Shown piece by piece: positions 11,025 through 12,305 of a DNA stretch of 12,305 nt; within the stretch, counting starts at the first letter, position 1; every line of letters starts with the position of its first letter. Both the position numbers and the translations under genes were made by a program. The notes beneath the pieces are model-generated. The model was not told the DNA's origin and searched no databases. It was given only the letters and a program-made list of their open reading frames with translations. This DNA is from Parcubacteria group bacterium CG11_big_fil_rev_8_21_14_0_20_41_14 (lineage in GTDB: Bacteria > Patescibacteriota > Patescibacteriia > UBA2169): NCBI GenBank assembly GCA_002787075.1, contig PCVT01000168.1, forward strand, positions 9,216-21,520. The letters are read 5' to 3'.

Positions 11025-12305
11025 TTAATACTGCGCAATAACGCTATCTGGCACATTATGAATCAACTTTTGAAAATAGTCGCGGGCCAGTTCTTCTAAT
11101 GACAGAACATGATGCTTGCCGGTTTTTGTGATCGCGTATATCTTTTTATCAGAGCCGCGGATCAATTCTCCAATGCCATAGATTTTCGCGCCCGCGACTA
11201 TGCCGTATCCTGAAATTACTGAATCAGAAACATCAATTATAGGCATACCCGCGTACGAGCGCCGCAGTTCATCCAAAGACGCGATATGGTGTAGTGCCTG
11301 ATTTTTGATTGCGTAGATTTTTTTATCAGTGCCACGTATAAGGGTTCCGTCCGCGTACACGCGCGCGCCCAGCACCTGGGGCTCTGGCGCTAATTCAGGA
11401 GTGATTTGCTCTTGGGTTTCCGGAGCAGATTCCCCGAAAGCAATAACCTGAATGCTGTCGGATGCTACCACGCTGATTCCGTTTTTATTTCTGAATTGAA
11501 CATACACAGTACGCGTACCGGTTCCGGACGCAAGAGTCCAGGAAACGCTCGGGCTATAGGTAATCCAAGTGGAGCCAATCAAGCTGCTGTCGTTGCCAAT
11601 GCGCATTTCAAGTGGCGCGTATTCCGCAATCATGCGGTCTGCTGAAAGGGAAAGAACAACAGTACTTGATGATGTTTGATTCGTGCCTTGATTGATTGTT
11701 ATACTTTGATTTATCGGCACATACGTGATTACCGGAGTGCCGGAATAGCTACTGCCTGAAGACCCGTTTGATGGGGCTGGGGTCGCGGTGATGCTGGCAA
11801 AACTCGTAAAGTGATAGGTCCAGATGATAGTGTCTGATCCGCTCTGAATTGCGCACTCGCCCGGGAATGATATATTATTCGGATTCGTTGCACTATCGCA
11901 AGTAGTGGTGATGGTATGCCAAGCGCTTGAGCCGGATGGCTTGTATGCCACTGAGCCGGTAACGCCCGAAAGGGTTACTTTTACGGGCTTGTCAAAGAGG
12001 AGCGTGACGCCGGGGTCGCCGACATCAATAACCGTATTGCTGACAGAAAACCCGCTTGGCGCGGTGCCAGTTGAAGAGCCGGTTTTTGGGGGCTGGATAG
12101 TGCCGGCCCATCCGGTTGGCGCCATGACCGTGGTATTGTCCGATATTTCCACTTGCGCGCTAGAAACGGCGGCATTCGTAATTTTGATAGCGGTCCCGCT
12201 TGATCCGGATTTAAGTTTGACTGCTTTACCAATAGCGACGCTTGTATCGCCGATAGTTTGCGCCTGTGTCAAATCAACTGCCGTAGTTATGGACGCGCTG
12301 GTGAA
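11025..12305 (-). CDS. C-terminal part of a large secreted surface protein (runs off the window edge)
   Basis: The frame is open to the last base (its first visible residues are FTSASITTAVDL), so this is a partial gene and its start lies to the right; the TTG at 12272 need not be the start. The 426 visible residues are extracellular in character. Numbering from that TTG, a beta-rich domain (about 15-165) carries a Cys125-Cys140 pair that could form a disulphide. The edge sequence FTSASI resembles FTSFASI at 155-161, so this domain may repeat upstream. Ser/Gly and Thr/Gln linkers lead to an Ig-like domain (about 200-280, MRIGND...W..YSPSVSWTLASGTGTRTVYVQF). A Pro/Glu-rich spacer and two 55-residue repeats (303-357, 362-415) end the protein. 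There is no C-terminal anchor or LPxTG motif, so attachment must be N-terminal or non-covalent. Confidence 0.83.
   Translation of the reverse strand, partial: FTSASITTAVDLTQAQTIGDTSVAIGKAVKLKSGSSGTAIKITNAAVSSAQVEISDNTTVMAPTGWAGTIQPPKTGSSTGTAPSGFSVSNTVIDVGDPGVTLLFDKPVKVTLSGVTGSVAYKPSGSSAWHTITTTCDSATNPNNISFPGECAIQSGSDTIIWTYHFTSFASITATPAPSNGSSGSSYSGTPVITYVPINQSITINQGTNQTSSSTVVLSLSADRMIAEYAPLEMRIGNDSSLIGSTWITYSPSVSWTLASGTGTRTVYVQFRNKNGISVVASDSIQVIAFGESAPETQEQITPELAPEPQVLGARVYADGTLIRGTDKKIYAIKNQALHHIASLDELRRSYAGMPIIDVSDSVISGYGIVAGAKIYGIGELIRGSDKKIYAITKTGKHHVLSLEELARDYFQKLIHNVPDSVIAQY
11028..11189 (-). repeat. C-terminal protein repeat, copy B
   Basis: This encodes the second unit: AKIYGIGELIRGSDKKIYAI, then KHHVLSLEELARDY and HNVPDSVIAQY, ending exactly at the stop codon. 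A four-residue linker (IVAG) separates it from copy A. Each unit looks like a small beta domain with one helix (SLEELARDY). Confidence 0.85.
11202..11366 (-). repeat. C-terminal protein repeat, copy A
   Basis: This encodes the first of two 55-residue units: ARVYADGTLIRGTDKKIYAI, then LHHIASLDELRRSYAGMPI and VSDSVI. Key shared positions with copy B are LIRG.DKKIYAI, HH(I/V).SL(D/E)EL and (V)(S/P)DSVI. The DNA of the two copies has diverged, so this is an old domain duplication. Confidence 0.85.

Noticed and set aside
11025..12305. Horizontal transfer of the surface protein genes inferred from higher GC
   Set aside because: GC is uneven within the gene (38% in one 60-base sample, 65% in another) and Gly/Ala/Thr-rich proteins raise GC by themselves; no integrase, att site or IS is present.

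Overview
The window looks like a chromosomal segment of a Candidate Phyla Radiation (Patescibacteria) bacterium; this is an inference from gene content. Points in favour are an L31 ribosomal protein with a long lysine-rich tail, a membrane-anchored DUF3048 protein, several small conserved-looking proteins without a known function, two large secreted beta-rich proteins, and small palindromic repeats between and inside housekeeping genes. The standard code applies: known families are intact when TGA is read as stop. Ten of eleven genes stop with TAA and one with TGA. Almost none of the genes has a Shine-Dalgarno sequence.

Layout. (1) 82-3549, plus: a very large lipoprotein of repeated beta-sandwich-like modules, with a strong ribosome binding site and a strong terminator. 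(2) 3652-6185, plus: a translation cluster made of rpmE (L31), prfA (release factor 1) and prmC, the methyltransferase that modifies release factors. It is punctuated by a good promoter, a terminator between rpmE and prfA, and three copies or fragments of small repeats, one of them inside the prmC reading frame. (3) 6257-10474, minus: five genes. First transcribed is a one-TM protein of unknown function, then rodA (SEDS glycosyltransferase for cell-wall synthesis), then after an internal promoter a zinc-ribbon protein and ribosomal protein L25, then after a hairpin terminator the DUF3048 protein. (4) 10637-10957, plus: a small membrane protein transcribed divergently from the rodA operon. (5) 11025 to the right edge, minus: the C-terminal part of a second large surface protein, ending in two copies of a 55-residue repeat.

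How it fits together. prfA and prmC act in one pathway (PrmC methylates the GGQ glutamine of RF1), and L31 and L25 are large-subunit proteins. RodA and its upstream neighbour belong to the envelope. The two surface proteins are richer in GC in hand-counted 60-base samples (57% at 2281-2340 and 65% at 12061-12120, but only 38% at 11641-11700) than the housekeeping genes (38% at 4141-4200 in prfA, 37% at 9001-9060 in rodA).

Most interesting points: a repeat that has entered prmC in frame and adds a loop of about 23 residues after the catalytic NPPY motif; a related repeat that forms nearly the whole prmC leader; a perfect 15-bp hairpin just after the start codon of the DUF3048 gene; a -35 box that contains the rodA stop codon; and a tandem C-terminal repeat in the second surface protein. 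I saw no defence system, prophage, CRISPR array, tRNA or rRNA.
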